Of a stretch of DNA of 64,000 nt, positions 43,561 to 55,915 are shown one piece after another. The stretch comes from Stercorarius parasiticus (taxonomy: Eukaryota > Chordata > Aves > Charadriiformes > Stercorariidae): NCBI GenBank assembly GCA_013396915.1, contig VWZL01002517.1, positions 1,520,939 to 1,584,938 of the forward strand, read 5' to 3'. Made by a program: the position numbers and the translations under genes. The stretch's first letter is position 1. Each line of letters begins with the position of its first letter. The notes under the pieces are model-generated. The model worked only from the letters and a program-made list of their open reading frames with translations, was not told the origin of the DNA and did not search any database.

Positions 43561-45170
43561 GAAAACAAAACCAAAAAACCACAGGTGAGTTCTTATGGCT
43601 AAGCCAACATACACAGTTTTACGTTTAAAGTCCTTTACGTTTCGGTGACTTTAGCATGGCAACCATATTTGCAATAATTCTCGTCTCTATGGTCTTCCAG
43701 CGCTGCCGCGGCCTCCACCGACTGGGCGAAGGCAGCCGTCCCCTCAAAAAGCCAGGTTTTGCTCTGTGCACTCTGGAGCCCTGGCCAAGCAGCACTGAGC
43801 TACAGCCAGAGCCAAAAAAGAGGTTTCCCCTTAGAAGAAAGAGATGGCAAAATTAAAATGACCATAGAGAAAGCTGGAAGACAGAAATAGAGGACCAAAA
43901 AAATCAGTAGACCGTGTGCTTTGACTCAGAGTAACAAGGAAACTGCACAGCCCAGGTCAAGCTAAGAGAGAGACAACAACATGCAAAAATCCTAGCGTAG
44001 GATCCTAAATATTCAGATCGCTATCACCTCCCAGAAAGACGATTTTTTTTCCCCAGTAAGTAGGAAAACCCATTTTGTTTCATCAGCAAAATTTATTCTA
44101 GCCCCTATCTGAACTAAAAAACCAGGAGATACAATAAAAGGCAAAACTATGACTGTAGAATTATAGAAATAACATAATTAAAAATCTCGCACAACGTAAT
44201 CTGGTGAGAGCCGCTGATAATGCGATAATCCTGCTCCTGTGGGTGCCGCGGCACCGGGAGATGGAGGAAAGGCCGGGAGGGAAGCAGAGTACATGTAGTT
44301 GCCATCCTGCAGGCTCTAACCCCTGAAGTTCAGGGTCGGTGCAGACCCCGCGTGTGCGGGGACAAGTGACTGTCAGTCAGGTGACACCTCGGGCTGCCAT
44401 CCAGCCTAATTCCGATGTTCTGGATCGCTCCTTAGGCAGTTCAGCGACCCAGCTCCGTGGCACTAACGAGGATCCGTGGAGCAATTCAGTGGCACAGCGG
44501 AACCCGGCAGCCTCCTCCCCAGCCAGGGCAGTTACACGCCGTGGGACAGACCAGTGCCCACAACTGGGAATTCAGGGTCTGGCAGTGGTTTTCCCTGGGG
44601 AGGGGGAAGCAAGCGCACAAACTCAGAAGCGTTGTAGAGGAAAGCGAGTCCAGGAGATGGAAATCCAGAACCCCAGCGCGGATCTCTCCGCTGTCACAAG
44701 CAAAATGAATTTAGTGTCATGTCAGAAGTTTACAACCAGCTGCCACATTAACATATGACTGAAGGCTTAAAAGGTGGTAGGTATGAACTATCTTATTAGC
44801 AACACAAGAAAAAAAAAATATACTGCAGATAACTGGTGATAAACGGTTTCTGAAAAGTTTCACATAAATATGCTGGAAGTTGCAATTTTTCAGCAGGGCT
44901 GTCAGTCTCACGCCAGAGTATATCAATGAATATCGTATTTGTCTTTTCGAGGCTTTTTCACTTGAAGTTTTTTTTGTTTTAGCGTTGAGACATGATGGGG
45001 AAAATAACTCTTTGCAGGATTATGTTTCCCGTCCTAACAAAAAGTAAACATTCTCAGTAAAGCAGGGAAAATGGGAACATTGTATTCGTTAATCCTGTTC
45101 AAGACAATTCCTTTACTTATTACTGTTGATAATTGCTTCTATTTCTGTGTGATACAAGAGGGATATAAAC
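43561..45170. other. unassigned DNA, no gene seen
   Basis: AT-rich with a GC-richer part at 44.2-44.7 kb that holds a 139-codon open frame (44339-44758) without a recognisable domain. No repeat family seen. Confidence 0.5.
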
Positions 45171-45780
45171 TGTCGAGGTTTAGGCTGGTCTGGCCACTAA
45201 ACAAATGACAGAAGGGGAAGGGAGAGACTGACTTATGGGTTAAAAAACCCAACAAACTAAAACAGCTTCAATGAAATATTAACAAAAGAAAATACAATAA
45301 TATTAATAAGACAATAATGACATATATGCTAATAAGTACAAAACCAGAATCGAGCTCCCAGGATGATGATCACGTCACCAGCAGACGCTGGCAAGAGAGC
45401 TGACCCTTTGATCCCTCAGCTTTTACACTGAGCACGGGGCAGATGGGATGGAATATCCCGTTGGCCAGTTTGGGGTCACCTGTCCCGTCCGCTCCTCCCC
45501 GCAGGTGGGACCCCTCTACGCCCCTCCGCTTCCCACCCTCCAACGGGGCAAATAGCGAAATTGGCTGGCCTTGGGTGTTACAGCAATAAGTGTAAGCCGG
45601 AGGCTCTCCGCGTACCATTCCTTGGTGTTAAACATAAGCATCAGACTTTATCACTGCCAGGAGATACTGTCTGAAAAACACGCCGCTAATTTGAGAGAGC
45701 ACAGTCAGTTAGAAGAGACTTAACTGAAAAGTAAAATTACTGAAAAGAAAATCGGTCTTGTTCTACCTCAAACCAGGACA
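45171..45780 (-). mobile_element. solo LTR of an avian endogenous retrovirus (610 bp)
   Basis: Ends TGTCGAGGTTT (45171) and ...AAACCAGGACA (45780) form an imperfect inverted repeat. On the minus strand it begins TGTCCTGGTTTGAGG and soon has CAGTAATTTTACTTTTCAGT, shared with the LTRs at 6681 and 22871. It then has a GC-rich centre, a TATA-like CAGTGTAAAAGC (around 45417-45430), an AT-rich part with TTATTAATATTATTG, and a T/C-rich end ...CTAAACCTCGACA. This is the layout of avian ERV LTRs as I know it. No coding region or partner LTR is near. The flanks (taaac and aattg) are not a clear duplication. Confidence 0.78.
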
Positions 45781-45868
45781 AATTGATAAATTGTCTAATA
45801 AGATTTTGCTCGTGACTAAAACAAGAAAAAGATAACGTGGACAACAAAAGTTATAGCTGATTTTCGTA

Positions 45869-46306
45869 ATGAAAAACATTCACCTGATTTTATGCATCTC
45901 CTTCTCCCCCGTCCAGGTATGGGTTGCAACTATCAAATACAACCGGCAGAAATCAGCAGTACAACAGCCCACACTGAACAGCCAGTGCCGGGCCAAAACT
46001 GTTCGTTACGTGATGACTAATGCCACGGGGGATCGCTGGAGAAGCAGCAGGATTATTGATCTATGTTGGACAAAGCGGGAACTGCGGTTGCTAAAAAACA
46101 GAATTCCGATTTTTGAATGTGTTACAGGTCTGGATCCAGACGGGTTTGTCCATCCTCTGGTCTGTCCTATCGGTCTATGTTATACCGAGCCCAAGCACCT
46201 TGTGCTTTGCTCCACCGGCTGGTTGCCAGAGGGACAGGCACAAACTGCGGAGTTCAGAGGGAATAAACTGAAATTATTTAAGAGCTGGATGGAGTTGGTG
46301 TATTAA
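45869..46306 (+). CDS. unrecognised 145-codon open frame, possible terminal exon
   Basis: I do not recognise this protein. The frame opens at ATG 45869, but the better reading is an exon from about 45919. An acceptor-like stretch (branch-like CCTGAT, pyrimidines, CCCCCGTCCAG) precedes GTATGGGTTGCAACTATC. The predicted residues include VWVATIKYN, RYVMTNATGDRW, TKRELRLLKNRIPIFECVTG, LVCPIGLCYTEPKHLVL and the end FKSWMELVY. It has ten cysteines and no signal or membrane segment. It lies 88 bases past the LTR. Chance is a real alternative, as other 140-200 codon frames in the window look incidental. Confidence 0.15.
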   Translation: MKNIHLILCISFSPVQVWVATIKYNRQKSAVQQPTLNSQCRAKTVRYVMTNATGDRWRSSRIIDLCWTKRELRLLKNRIPIFECVTGLDPDGFVHPLVCPIGLCYTEPKHLVLCSTGWLPEGQAQTAEFRGNKLKLFKSWMELVY

Positions 46307-46323
46307 AACAAAACAAAACAAAA
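46304..46323 (+). repeat. (AAAAC)n microsatellite
   Basis: About four units of AAAAC immediately after the stop of the open frame at 45869-46306. Confidence 0.9.
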
Positions 46324-49300
46324 TTTAGCTGCCACCATTGTGAATATTCGCTTGGCTGAACAGCAAAGGGGAAGTCAGCATAAAACTGTCTGAAGGGACT
46401 AAATACTCAGGACGGACTATTCAGAAAAATAAGGGAGGAGTACTGGAATTAATATTAAAGATGAGCTGTCAAGTATTTTAAACACCCTTTTGCCTGAGTT
46501 TGTTTCTTTTTGTGGGCTCGAAAGACTGTCTAGAATGGCTTTGCTGGATTTGTTCTTTGTTTTATCCTTAAAATATTAGGAATGCCAATATTAGCCTGTT
46601 TTTCCACACTATTCTTGAAGATCCCAAAGACATATTTTTAAGCCAAGCCTTAAGGAGAGATGTTGGATTTTTAGCAAAGCCTTCCTTTCTCTGAAATGTT
46701 AATTAGCCACTGAAGTGGAAAAATTAGGAAAAAAGCAAAAAGCAGAAATTCACAGTATTTCCCTCTAAACCCTTTCCTTTCAAGCACGGAGTTTTCACTT
46801 CCTTTCTTCATGAAACCTTATCTCCGCATATTTTCTCAGGTTTTTGTAGACCAGACACCTAAGAAGTTTAAAACAAATACCCTTCAGCCCCTTAAAGCCT
46901 TTTCCCAGCTACCAATATCTAATTCATTACGTGGTCTAGCTTATTAAGGGAGCCGACAGAACCCTAGTTTTGAGGTATTTAGCAATTAAACAAGCAAGAG
47001 AGTATAATTCTCGAATTTCCTACGATTTGTCATCATAAACATCCATTCTGAGGGCCCCTTGCTCATGTTGAAAATGTACCATAAATTCTGGGAAATTGAC
47101 CTTGACTGACGGTATTTCCAGACAGCCTGCGAGCCTCTCCTTTTTAGTGCAAGGCAACTGATAACGGAGTAAAGATTTTCACCTAATTTTATGTATAATA
47201 CGTATTCTAAAAACTCATTGTGGGACTCTCCCTTAACGGCTCTCCCTTGCCAGCAGCAACCTGAACAAAAAAAAACCCCATCACGTTATAAAGAACAGAT
47301 GAAAAGAAAACCGAGGGGCTGCGACGGCCCTTTCATCTGCAGCTCTTCAAAAAATATCTGTAGGGCAAATACTTCTGATTCCTCCCAAAGCAACACCAGC
47401 TTTGTGCCGTAAACAGAGCAGCAGCAGCAGAGACCTGGCGGTACCTTGGGATGGAGTTTGGAAGATGTTGCATCCCACTTGGAACTTTTTAGGGAAAGTT
47501 TTCTTCTAAGAAGTTTACGTCGGGACAGGATTTCTTTTCAAGAGAGAAGATGGCAACTCTGGCGTAACTAACTCCAGCTAAGCCAAATTTATCCTAGTTA
47601 CGCCAGGACCTCGCGCTGCCTGCAGAAATCAAGCGGCAAAGGCAGGCAGGGAGCCAGGAAGGGAGAAGCAGCAGAAGCCTGGCTGGAGCCCTCCCCATGG
47701 CTCCAGACTCGGCTCCGCAGGGCTCACGAGTGCTAAACCCATACTTACAAGACGCTACTACCAAACTTAACTCCCCCCAGTGCCCTCACAGAGGTCGCTT
47801 GGGCATTTCCAGTATCAGGAAATGCTTCTTTCTAATTTTAAGCGCAGGTTCAGCAGATACCAGGGGTGGACACAGGAGCTGGAGAGGGCTGGGCTGTATG
47901 GGACGAGCACTGGTGCTGATGGAGGAGGCACAACTCCCCCCGAAATCCGCTCTGCGACATGCAGTTCCTTGCAACAGACATCGAGACCGGTTTCATTTCT
48001 CATCTCTGAGCAGCAGATTAATTACTCTCTGCTTGATGCAGCATTTCAAACTCCCTTTTCTTTGGGCTTTCATCTAGCAGACAGACACACGCCTCGAAAA
48101 CTGAGCTTTCCATGCTCGCCTCGGCTGGAGCCGTTCAGCCGGGGTGCGCACCCATCACCCACAATATCTGCACCACTTTCACATCTACAGTCCTAATCCC
48201 ACAATAAATAGGCTTTTTTTGTTGTTTTTTTTGCAAATAAAGTCATTGCCCAGTAGTCTACCATATGGCTCTGCTCTGTTTAACTGAATAATTTGCTAGG
48301 ACTGAATTACTATAGCCTGTATTAAATGTTGAGATTATCAAACATGTGCTTGTACTGAATTAATATTTTATCGCTCCTGGGTCCTGTGTGGGCTGGCTGT
48401 TCTCCTGGAGTGCTTTAGCACCATGGAAACGTTGGGAGATATTTTCTTTTAATTGCATGAATGGTTGACAGATAACAGTACAGTACCATGGAATTAAGCC
48501 CCGATTGCTGATGAATTCTGATGAGCTGCTACACTGTTTCTGTTATTTTTATTTTATTTTTAAACCTGGCAACATCTGTCCTTGTCCATTATAATTTCTG
48601 AAAGCTTTAATATCAGTAGGTAATGTATCTGTATGACAGGTAGTATATAATTACCCCAACTACAACTCACACAGAGGTGAACCCTTTAAACTTAAAGGGG
48701 AATTTCAGTTAAGAAAGGAAAGAATAAAAATCTCTTGAGTGATCAAAAACTCTAATGAAATGTTTCTTTTCCTTTTAATTTGTATTTTTAAGGCAAGGCT
48801 AATTCTCTAAATAACAACCCCTTGGTTTTAGAATTGTCAAGAAAATAGTGTTTAAGCAATATTTTTAAAAACTATTGTCAGCAAATACAGGTAGCTCGTT
48901 ATAAATCAACTTTTTGTATTTCTCAGGCTCGAATTGTTCAATATCTTGTAGGACAGAGCCCTAGAAATCACTGAGCATTATTATATAATGAAGCAGTTTT
49001 GCAGAGTGCCTTTTTTTTTCTTAAGCAAGTTTGTGCTGCATGATTCACCCTACTGTAGCTGCATCTTATTATACTATAAAGGCATATTATATCTTTGCAA
49101 AGATATTTTACCTGCCCATCTAAGTTTGCGGCACGCGGCTCCGCATCGTTTGCTCTGCAGCACGGAGTATTGCCGAAGGATCCCGTGTGCATTCGCTCAA
49201 TGTTCTGGGACTGTTTGACGGATAAAAAATTGTTGCAATTTTTTACAATACAAACAAAAGGCAACCAAAACTAAGCCCAGCAGCAATCCCTTTCAGATGC

Positions 49301-49628
49301 CACGGTAAGGACCTACCGCTAGCACTTGTGGTTGAATAGAGGAGCTCTAAGCACACTGGAAGGCTGGTGGCACGGGGACAGTGAGTTCCCCAAAGCACCT
49401 TCCACTCAAACCCAGCAGCATTTTCCTGCCGCGTCCACGCTTCAGCTTGTCACTGCTGGCTTTGGGACTAGACAGCGCAGCCTGCTCTTGGGGCTGGTTG
49501 GACTGGTGTCTATCAGAATCAGCACAAGAAGGAACAAGTGGGTTTGGATTGGTTTTAATTCATTTTCACAGAAATCTTCTGTAACCAGCAACTTATATTC
49601 TAAGACATCAGAAATCATTAATAAATTT

Positions 49629-49842
49629 TCATAGAATCACAGAATCGTCTAAATTGGAAGGGACCTTTCAGATCATTGAGTCCAACCGTCAACCCAGCAC
49701 TGCCCAAACCCCCACTACCCCGTGTCCCTCACCACCACGTCTGCCCGGTTTCTAAACCCCTCCAGGGATGGCGACTCCACCACTGCCCTGGGCAGCCTCT
49801 TCCAATGCTTGACAACCCTTTCAGTGAAGAAATTTTTCCTAA
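49629..49842 (-). mobile_element. CR1 LINE 3' fragment (group B)
   Basis: A reverse-oriented group B copy, one of only two CR1 in the last 23 kb. Left edge TCATAGAATCACAGAATCG, then TCATTGAGTCCAACCGTC and the complement of the RDTG-stop end. Homology ends after the complement of AGGAAAAATTTCTTC. Confidence 0.92.
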
Positions 49843-52800
49843 AATGCTTAAAGTTTCTGCCATTTTATAAGAGCAGAGCATGAAGTGTCATATCACCAAA
49901 GCTGCGGCTGAGTCTTAGCCCCAACTTAAACACCAGTCTAAATCCATACTCTGAACCTGATCTCCACGCATATACTGCTTCAAGGATCCACTGCTCCTCA
50001 AAAGCTTTCTTGGCACTTTAAAAATAGCGAGCTCTGAAGCATTTATTTTCAAAATACGTTCCTGATTTTAATCAGATCACATATGGAGAGACTGAACTCT
50101 GTCTATAGGTGGCAGACGGATAGTCTGAAAGGGATTGACAGGTTTTTATTTACCCTGCCCATATAAGAGCAGGGAAAGAGAGCACACGGAATAAAGGGGC
50201 AGGTTTGAGAGCTGGGAGATCGTTTCTTCACTGTGCCCACTTGCTTCAGGGTCTCGGCCAGAACTTTCAAGGAGTCCTTATATAAGAAATCAAGTTATAT
50301 TAATGCCGTTTATCACTATTATCATTAATACAGTATGCCATTATAAACTTCCAGTAAAACTTGTTTGGGTTTGGGTTGTTTTGGTTTTTTTTAAATGAGG
50401 TGGATTTGAGCCAAATGCCAGATTCGAAATGAAGCATTTCTGAAGACCTGCACAATTCCAGTTCTGTATTTGGGTTTAAAGCCAATTTTGTCTCCGTGGC
50501 CTTTTTTAAATATGCAGCCATAAAGCCTGGACCTATTCCAATTTCCAGTGTTCAAAATCCAGGTTTGAGCTATACACTCTGAACTCATCTCTGCTATCAG
50601 GGACAGTGTATCTACAAACAAAGCCTTTAGGAAAAATAGGCTATTGTATGTCCATTCCTCCCCCGTTCCCCATGTCACCGGGCAGCTCCTTACAGACTAG
50701 AGCAGGAACAGTGTCCACCTCTCTGTCTGGAGGAGGCAGGACACTGTCCTACAGATGCTGCCGACCCCAGTAGCAGCGGGATGTAGTCCAGGTTGCCCAC
50801 TTCCATAGTACTCCACCTTTTGTGCTGTGCCACAACAGCACAAAATATATGCACATATATATCTCTCTCTCTAAAATATGAAATATTTTATATTAATAAA
50901 AAAACACCCTAATGGGAATGCAGTGCTGCTGAATCCCCACAGCCTTGCTTTTAGACAGCCGAAGGGAAGATGCCTGTTCCTGTTCCTGGGAGTCCTGGAG
51001 ATCACCCCCTCACACAGCTGGTTCCTGCATGCTTCCCTTTGAAAATAACAAGAAAACAACTATGTTTGGAAAACAGCTAGATTCAGTAAAGCAAGAGCTA
51101 AACGTGGCCATGATCATTTCATAGTACATCTGTTTATCCTCTACAGTTGTTAAGAAAATGACACCATTATCCATATTTTAAAACACAGTAAACTACCTTT
51201 AAAATTCTCATCGGCTGAGGGAAGAGTTTGATTTTCCATGAGAGTTATGGCCCAAACAGAAGAAAAGCTTCTTATCAGCCAAGCAAACAACTTCTATAGT
51301 TAGGTAAACTGCAGCCATTTGTCCCGTGTTTACAGGACTGCCGGTAAACACATATTCAGGATTTGTGACTCTCCTGTGGGGGAAGCCTCCCCAGAACAAT
51401 AGTTTCCTATTTTCTTAAAATTTCATCTAAATGAGGGCAGAAGAGTCATGATCTAAAGGCTTCAGAAGCTGAACTGCCCATATCTGGCACTTCTAAGAAG
51501 AAACGTTCAAAGTGTTGCACAGTGTTTAACTTCCACTGAAATCAAGAGTAACTGTGAAGCTAAAACCTTGCGCGTGCTTTGAAAGTGCCGGATTAATGTA
51601 AATACTGCACGGCTTTGTCTGATCTCGAGTAGAAAAGCGTTTAACACTCTGTGTAGCTTCTACCCAGCCTGAATTCAGATTACACATTTAAGGAGCATTT
51701 CTGTCAACTCCTATGCGCAACCCCTATTAACAGCAATGTTAATGCCCTGGAAATAACGTTAACAAAAGAAATTATTGCACAAATGGAGACGTGGAGCCCT
51801 TTGGGTGACAAGCAGAGCTCAGTGCGGTGACCACCCTATGGATGCCTGTAACAAACAGTCGGGTAAGCAGACATTTGTTCTGCACACACGAAGCTGAAAA
51901 TATACGTAACTGGCAACGCAAACGCATGACTCCTTCAGATTGCTCTTTGGCTATATAAATGTGGGTAGTCTGGCACAATGCCATCAGCATCATTCCAGTT
52001 TAAATCAAAGAAATTTTCAGCATATTACTACACCACTTCTGGCATGGCTGAACCTGCGTACATATATCGAGTCTAAAATTAGAGTTGGTGTAAATGCGTT
52101 ATCGGGAGGAAAATAATTTGGCTGAAAAAATGGATACCAAGCTAATTATGGATGGGCCTGGTTGTATTTCCTGTTATTGAGATTGAAGACTTGGTCTTTT
52201 TAAGAAAGAGGTCTCTCATCGGAAAATGTTTGGTATTCTATTACTGTTCCCATTCTACTTCAGGTAAAAAAGAGATTGCCTATAATTTTTAAATACAGTC
52301 CCAGAGGGGAAAATCTCACTTTCCTAAAGCAGCATTTAACCTGGAGTTCAGGCACTCGGATGAGACAGATGAGAGCTCCTGCGTGGACCAAGGACATAAC
52401 CTCCATCTACCAGAATCTCTACGCTACTAACTATTCTGGACAGGATGTCTCTAACTCATTCCTGTCGGACTGCTTTACTGCTCATAAATATTCACCAGGC
52501 CAGAAACAGAAGCTGAAGAGATGCCAGGGCATGAATATCTCAGACTGGCTGGACAACGAGACTGGAACAACAGAATTTTGAAGGAAAGATGCACATGAGG
52601 CGTGTGCCTAAGGTGAGAGGAGCCAGAGTTCAGAGGTGGACACAAAGGTTCATATTTATTAGGATACACCATCAAATGGGGTCCAACATGAGTCATGAGA
52701 TTACACGTCCCCTGTTGTCCTCCGGAGCAGTTCCCAGTTCCATCACGTTGGTCTCTTTGCTGATTTATCCATCCTTCCTGGGCTCTATGGTTATTCACAA

Positions 52801-55800
52801 GATCCTTCCTAACCCAATTATTCACCTCTTCCCGGCTGCCCCAACAGCTGGCACTAAACCTGGAGCAGTACTAGAATTTCTTCATGTTCGCAAGCTCATC
52901 AGCTCACTTAATGGTCGAGCAATTCTTTCCGTCTATCAAAATCTGCTCTGTTGAAATGGAGAACTTATATTTAGCCTTCTATTTAAACAAAATAACCTAC
53001 TATTGCATGAAGGTCATTTTTAACAACAAGCTCTAACAATTTTAGAATAGCATCTCCTCTTTTTGAGTCAGTGAATATTTATTTTAAAAACTTGTTGGCT
53101 AGAAACTGTAATCTGATATAAAGGATACCAGCCGATAATAGTGTACAGTGACCTAGAAAAAAATTAAAAAGACTGCCATTTTTGTCCATAGCTTGCAAGC
53201 AAATTAAGTACAAAAATTGAAAAAGTTTAACTCCATGCAACTGATTCAAACCCTGCTCATAGTGAATTACACTGTGGTGTTGCTATGAGTCTGTGGCAAA
53301 TATGCAACAGTTGCATTGACAGAAAGCTCATGGAAAAGCACTGCCAGTGCTAGAGCCTGCACCGTGAGAATAATGCTGTCCCTGACCCCAGAGTGAACAG
53401 CCACAAAAATGCCTTCTTTTTTGAATGTATATTGAAATGAACTTTCATATTAATGCCACAGAGTACACACGACAAGCAGTATCATCAACTGCACAACGCT
53501 TTATTTTAGCCTTACAAGAACTAGCACGTAGGCTATGAAGATCAGAATCATTAGGCAATGTAATTAAAGGGCAAGTGAACGGTTTCCTTGGGGCGATGGG
53601 GCAAGGGAGAGGAGGCAGCAAAAGCCTCAACAGCAGCCCTCTCTCTTGTCAGAGGTAGGGGTACTGGTATGGTAATTTTCTGAATGTTTATCAAGCCTCT
53701 CACTTCTTCAGCGTGTTAATCCGGTCCTTGTTTCACATGGCCAATTTGTTCCTTCCGTCTTCCCTCCAGGATTTTTCTTAGAGTCTGTTGTTTCTAATCA
53801 AATCATGGTGATTTTCAAGTGGTTTCCTTTCTATTTAGAAGAGTTCATTTTTTCTGCTTTAGCCCTCCAAGAAAAAATACTGGCATAAATAAGGTCTACT
53901 TTCTAGAAACTTCCCGCATACGCACCACCTATGGATCAGGAAGAAATGTAGTAACAGGGACACCAAAATCAGAGGAAGGAGATGGACAGAGCTGTTTGCT
54001 ACAGAACAGAAACTCTTCGTATTGTCCCTTATCTTCTGCCCGTGCTGCCAGCCCAGGCAGCTACTTGCACAGATGCTTTGGACTCCCTCCACATGGTCTC
54101 GACCTGCCTGGCTGCTCCTTCTCCTTGCCAGGAGGCTCCATAACTCCAGGGATCCAGGAATGAAGCAAGGGCTCTCACTGGGGCTACTGCTTCTGTTGTT
54201 TTCCCCTTTTGTCCATTTCCAAGTAGAACAAAAACAGAGAAATATTTCAAGGTCAACAGCTTTACAGTGTTCATGAGAAACCCAAAGAGAAGTGGCACCT
54301 GCCCTTACCACTAAGTTACAGCACACAAGAAGCTTCCAGAGCAAGACCAACAAGGGATGGAGGAGCACATGCCATGGCACTTTTACAGTTTTTTCCATTT
54401 ACTAGAGTCAAGTTTTTTAAATTTGAATTCCTACTTGAGCTCCTGCTCTAAAACCCAGCCTGTAACCACAGACAGCTAAGGACTGCTGGATTTCAAGGAC
54501 TTTTCAATTACCTCTTTTTCTCATAGTCTTCTCTGGCTTCTTCCCAGACTTTCAGGAAGGCTTTCATGTCCTTACAGAGCCTGCAAGATATTTGGCCGAA
54601 GAGATCTGGACCATATAAGACCAGGGGAGCTCAGGGACCACAAACTGCAGCTACTACTACCTCTGTCTGCTCCTGAGCATCGCTGCATGAATCATTCTCC
54701 CCGAGCAAGACGGTTACCAGGCTGCCAAGCAAGATATCTTTGCAGGTTTCAGCCTGTGCCAACACGAATTTCAACTAATACGTTCCTCATAACACGATGC
54801 CTAAACCACCTTTTTACGACCAAAAACTTTAATTTTATAAAAGGATGCCTAATGACTCAAAGTGTTCATAAATTCTCTTTCAAAAAAAGGGCTCATCTCT
54901 TTTTCCTTATGGGGACAAAGTAGGAATAGACCACCAAATGCAGTGAAGATACTAGATAGAAAGGACTGGGAAGCTGCTAACAGTAGCCTTGCTGCTGTAC
55001 AACAGATCTGTTGTATATTGATGACATAGTACTACACACCCTGGCTGTAAAAGTAACATGAAAATTGCATGAACGTTTATTAAAATCAACGTGCTATCAC
55101 TAAGTTGCATTTAACAAATAAAGCAGTTTTCATTGCTCCAGCTGGTTTTAGAAACAACTTTTCAGGATTAGGAAAAAAAGCAACACCACCACCGTGTGGC
55201 AGAAATCAATCACACCACAAGTAAGGGGTACAGAAAGACAAGTCGAATCCAGAAAAGCAACGGCTTGCTCGATTTTCTTCTCAATCAGTCAGACATCCCA
55301 CAACAGGTTCTTAAACTCAGTTGAAGAAAGCAAGTTTTCATATGGGTATATATGGACTTCTGCTGTTTTCTCCCTGGGCAGCACAGGACATCGTACTTTA
55401 AACTCAGCATCATGGATTACTCATCTGCTTTGACTTTCGAGATTACATTGCAGTCGTCCCCAATCCGCATTACTTTTTTCCGGTGTTAATAGACACAAGA
55501 CTGCGGCTATCATACAAAGGTATGCCTGTACCTTTGGGGGAAACGGGGAACATGCGCTATCAAATAATCACCAGTGGAATTATAAGGTTGGAGCAGGCAT
55601 AGACTGTGACCCCGCGGTTCACCAGTTGGTTTTGATACTGATCACGTTCTTCCAAGCAGCCGGGTAGAAACAGGCTATGTTCAAAGGCTTTGCTTCAAAT
55701 TACAATACAGCATTCTGTGAACAGGATGGAAACAACAGCTCGCACCCAGGTAATAAGCCAAGTAATTAGGAAATGAGCTTTCCTAGCTGCAGCAGTCCCA

Positions 55801-55897
55801 GGCACAAGGCTTGCTCTGGGTCAGCTTCCAAGGAGCTCCCTCTACACCAGGGCGCCCGAGGAGGGCAATTTCCCCTCCCCTCTTCAACAGAGAGGGT

Positions 55898-55915
55898 TGT
55901 CTGTCTGTCTGTCTG
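55898..55915 (+). repeat. (TGTC)n microsatellite
   Basis: Four perfect TGTC units plus TG. Confidence 0.9.

Larger units (their letters stand above)
45781..49628. other. unassigned AT-rich DNA
   Basis: It holds the 145-codon open frame listed separately, an (AAAAC)n run at 46304-46323, and overlapping frames up to 138 codons around 47.70-48.20 kb that I do not recognise. From 48.26 to 48.90 kb the sequence is repeat-free, AT-rich and nearly free of CpG. Confidence 0.5.

Noticed and set aside
50361..50390. TTTGGGTTTGGG-like stretch as interstitial telomere repeat
   Set aside because: Only two units and not the vertebrate TTAGGG sequence.
52640..52670. AATAAATATGAACC on the minus strand as an LTR poly(A) site
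   Set aside because: No LTR ends or related copies could be found around it.
53859..54398. 179-codon minus-strand frame with a hydrophobic start
   Set aside because: The hydrophobic start comes from TC-rich composition. Cysteine and tryptophan content looks random and no domain is seen.
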